A stretch of DNA of 6,449 nt from Pseudomonadota bacterium (lineage in GTDB: Bacteria; Desulfobacterota; Desulfovibrionia; Desulfovibrionales; Desulfovibrionaceae), in contig JAEXTU010000305.1 of NCBI GenBank assembly GCA_023453335.1, positions 1 to 6,449 of the forward strand, given 5' to 3'. Below the pieces are notes generated by a model. That model had not been told where the DNA came from. It ran no database searches and saw only the letters and a program-made list of their open reading frames with translations. The position numbers were made by a program, and so were the translations under genes. This document shows positions 4,704 through 6,449 of this stretch, piece by piece. Position 1 is the stretch's first letter; each line of letters starts with the position of its first letter.

Positions 4704-5972
4704 CTACTCGAAGGTCCGCCGGTCCTCCAGGGCCTTGGCGTTGTCGGGTAGGCAGTCGCCAGCCGGGAGCACGCGCAGGGTCGGGCGGAGCTTGAGCCGG
4801 TCCTGGAAGGCCTTGGCGAACGCCTCCGGGTCCAGGTCCCCGCACAACTCCAGGACCACGAAGAGGGCGTCCTTGCCCCCGGGGTTCTCCACCAGGATCT
4901 GGAAGCGGCGGATGCCCGGGAACCGGGCCGCCACCTCCGCGGCCTGGGCGGGGTAGATGAACTGGCCCTTGACCTTGGCGGTGTCGTCCACCCGGCCCAG
5001 GATGCCGGCCAGCTTGAGCGAGGTGCGGCCGCAGGCGCAGGGCTCGGCGCTGAACTTGGACAGGTCGCCGGTGGCGAAGCGGATGAGCGGATAGGTGTCC
5101 GAGTACGGGGTGACCACCACCTCGCCGGCCTCGCCCACGGGCAGGGGCGCTCCGGTGGCCGGGTCGCAAATCTCCACGTGGCAGCGCTCGGCCGCGTGCA
5201 TGCCGCCCAGCTTGGGGCATTCGTAGGCGATGCAGCCCAGGTCCGCAGTGCCGTAGCCCTGGCGCACCACCATGCCGAAGTCCTCCTCCAGGCCGCGGCG
5301 CAGGGACTCGGGCAGGCGCTCGGCCGCCACGAAGGCCACCTGGAGGTTGAAATCCTTCCTGAGGTCCAGGCCCGCGGCCTTGGCCTTGTCCGCGATGATG
5401 CGCAGATAGCTGGCCATGCCCACGAACCCGGTGACCGGCAGCTGGGTGAGCAGTTCGATCTGCACCTCGGTGTTGCCTGGCCCGGCGGGGATCACCGCGC
5501 AGCCGATCTCGCGCAGCGGCTCCTCCAGCATGAGCCCGGCCGGGGTGAGGTGGTAGGAGAAGGTCATCTGCACCAGGTCCCCGGGCCGAAACCCCGCGGC
5601 GAAGAAGCCGTCTGTCCAGCCCCAGTAGTCGCGGCTCGGCCCCTCGGGGTCGTAGATGGGGCCGGGGGACTGGTAGATGCGGGAGAGGGCGCCGAACTCG
5701 CAGGCCAGGAGGCCGCCCAGGCGCGGCCCCGACTTCTGCAGGGCCAGGAGTTCCTTCTTGCGCAGCACCGGGATGCGCGGCCAGTCCTCCCAGGACTTGA
5801 GGTCGGCGGGGGTGAGCCCGGCCCGCTCCAGGCGCGCCCGGAACTCGCCGGACTTGTCCCAGGCCGAGGCCGCCAGGGCGGCCAGGCGGCTCCAGGCATG
5901 GGCGGTCCTCGCCTCGGCGTCCATGCTCTCCAGGTGGTTGCGCACCCCGGCCAGTCGCTCCTTGAGGTCCAT
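4704..5972 (-). CDS. paaK: Phenylacetate-CoA ligase family protein (PaaK-type acyl/aryl-CoA synthetase)
   Basis: A 422-residue cytoplasmic enzyme of the ANL adenylating superfamily; PaaK relatives are about 430. The family activates an aryl or acyl carboxylate with ATP and then transfers it to CoA. Seen in order: RIPVLRKKEL (66-75); the P-loop region reads QSPGPIYDPEG (101-111) instead of the usual SSGTTG; GYGTADLG (239-246) followed by E251-C252; PLIRFATGDL (295-304); a PCACGRT turn (311-317); the hinge GRVDDTAKVKG (326-336); a C-terminal domain ending LPDNAKALEDRR, with K413 the candidate catalytic lysine. CAGGAG lies about 9 nt before the ATG. The gene starts 23 bp after livF, so the two are probably co-transcribed. 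This suggests that the ligase acts on an acid from imported branched-chain or aromatic amino acids. Substrate specificity is not readable from sequence, and the odd P-loop leaves some doubt about activity. Confidence 0.9.
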   Translation of the reverse strand: MDLKERLAGVRNHLESMDAEARTAHAWSRLAALAASAWDKSGEFRARLERAGLTPADLKSWEDWPRIPVLRKKELLALQKSGPRLGGLLACEFGALSRIYQSPGPIYDPEGPSRDYWGWTDGFFAAGFRPGDLVQMTFSYHLTPAGLMLEEPLREIGCAVIPAGPGNTEVQIELLTQLPVTGFVGMASYLRIIADKAKAAGLDLRKDFNLQVAFVAAERLPESLRRGLEEDFGMVVRQGYGTADLGCIAYECPKLGGMHAAERCHVEICDPATGAPLPVGEAGEVVVTPYSDTYPLIRFATGDLSKFSAEPCACGRTSLKLAGILGRVDDTAKVKGQFIYPAQAAEVAARFPGIRRFQILVENPGGKDALFVVLELCGDLDPEAFAKAFQDRLKLRPTLRVLPAGDCLPDNAKALEDRRTFE

Positions 5973-5995
5973 GCCCGTAAACTCCTGAAAAGTGG

Positions 5996-6449
5996 TTAGC
6001 CCAGCCAGCGCTTGCGGCGGCGATAGTGCTTCACGTCGCGGTAGGAGCGCTTCTCGCCGGCGTGGGACAGGCCCAGGTAGAATTCCTGCACGTCGGGATT
6101 GTTCAGGAGCTCGTCGGCCGCGCCGTCCAGCACGATGCGGCCGTTCTCCATGATGTAGCCGCGCTCGGCGATGGACAAGGCAGCGCGTGCGTTCTGCTCC
6201 ACCAGGAGCACGGTGACGTTCTCCTCGCGGTTGACCCGCTGCACGATCTCGAAGATTTCCTCGACCAGGAGCGGAGCCAATCCAAGGGAGGGCTGGTCCA
6301 GGAGCAGGAGCCTGGGCTTGGCCATGAGCGCCCGGCCGATGGCCAGCATCTGTTGCTCGCCACCGGACATGGTGCCGCCTCGCTGCACGTAGCGTTCCTT
6401 CAGGCGCGGGAACAGCTGCAAGACCTTGTCCAACTGCTCCTGGTAATCG
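5996..6449 (-). CDS. livF: Branched-chain amino acid ABC transporter ATP-binding protein LivF, C-terminal part (5' end cut by window)
   Basis: One of the two cytoplasmic ATPases that power the LivHM permease for branched-chain amino acids and related compounds. The visible 150 residues open at the window edge (DYQEQLDKVLQLFPRLKER), so the Walker A half is outside; the full family length is about 235-260. Seen: ABC signature MSGGEQQMLAIGRAL (27-41), Walker B RLLLLDQPSLGLAPL (46-60), switch region VLLVEQNA (80-87, Gln at the H-loop position as usual for LivF), then the typical tail GRIVLDGAADELLNNPDV. It ends with a basic extension, YRDVKHYRRRKRWLG. The residue after the Walker B Asp is Gln52, where the family has the catalytic Glu. 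The true start is not in the window. The ligase gene follows after 23 bp, and the rest of the liv operon should lie to the right. Confidence 0.93.
   Translation of the reverse strand, partial: DYQEQLDKVLQLFPRLKERYVQRGGTMSGGEQQMLAIGRALMAKPRLLLLDQPSLGLAPLLVEEIFEIVQRVNREENVTVLLVEQNARAALSIAERGYIMENGRIVLDGAADELLNNPDVQEFYLGLSHAGEKRSYRDVKHYRRRKRWLG

Overview
This is a GC-rich bacterial window. Its protein set (a KorA-type ferredoxin oxidoreductase subunit, a PaaK-type ligase next to a Liv transporter ATPase, a ferritin pair, a dual-CxxC mini-protein and FlgO-domain flagellar proteins) suggests a motile anaerobic deltaproteobacterium of the Desulfovibrio kind. The taxonomic placement is inferred from protein flavour and base composition, not from a marker gene.

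Left part (1-2293, minus strand). A canonical FtnA-type ferritin (1697-2212) starts behind a recognisable sigma70-like promoter. It is followed 15 bp later by a rubrerythrin-like ferritin-family protein (1157-1681) whose diiron site looks incomplete. A perfect GC-rich hairpin with a T-run (1115-1147) closes this iron/redox operon. Only about 30 bp further on starts the alpha subunit of a 2-oxoacid:acceptor oxidoreductase (gamma and alpha domains fused), which runs off the left edge. That gene carries a 4-base tandem duplication (GAGC GAGC at 210-217) that breaks its frame; removing four bases restores a perfect family match.

Middle part (2368-4509, plus strand). A 70-residue dual-CxxC zinc-ribbon-like protein is followed by a three-gene cassette: a secreted FlgO-domain protein, a small TPR-like lipoprotein, and a second secreted FlgO-domain protein. 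A close match to a flagellar sigma28 (FliA) promoter (TAAA-N16-GCCGATAG, 2657-2684) precedes the cassette. This links it to late flagellar gene expression and, by family, to an outer-membrane flagellar accessory structure.

Convergent spacer (4510-4703). It holds a REPIN-like pair of inverted REP palindromes, each with a GTAG foot, and a strong bidirectional terminator.

Right part (4704-6449, minus strand). A PaaK-type phenylacetate-CoA ligase homologue lies 23 bp downstream of livF, which is cut by the right edge. Together they suggest uptake and CoA activation of an amino-acid-derived or aromatic acid. The oxidoreductase on the left belongs to the same general kind of amino/2-oxoacid fermentation, but it is not in the same transcript. 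LivF has Gln in place of the catalytic Walker B Glu, and the ligase has an atypical P-loop.

No tRNA, rRNA, CRISPR array, insertion sequence or phage gene was seen. No gene-free stretch exceeds 300 bases.
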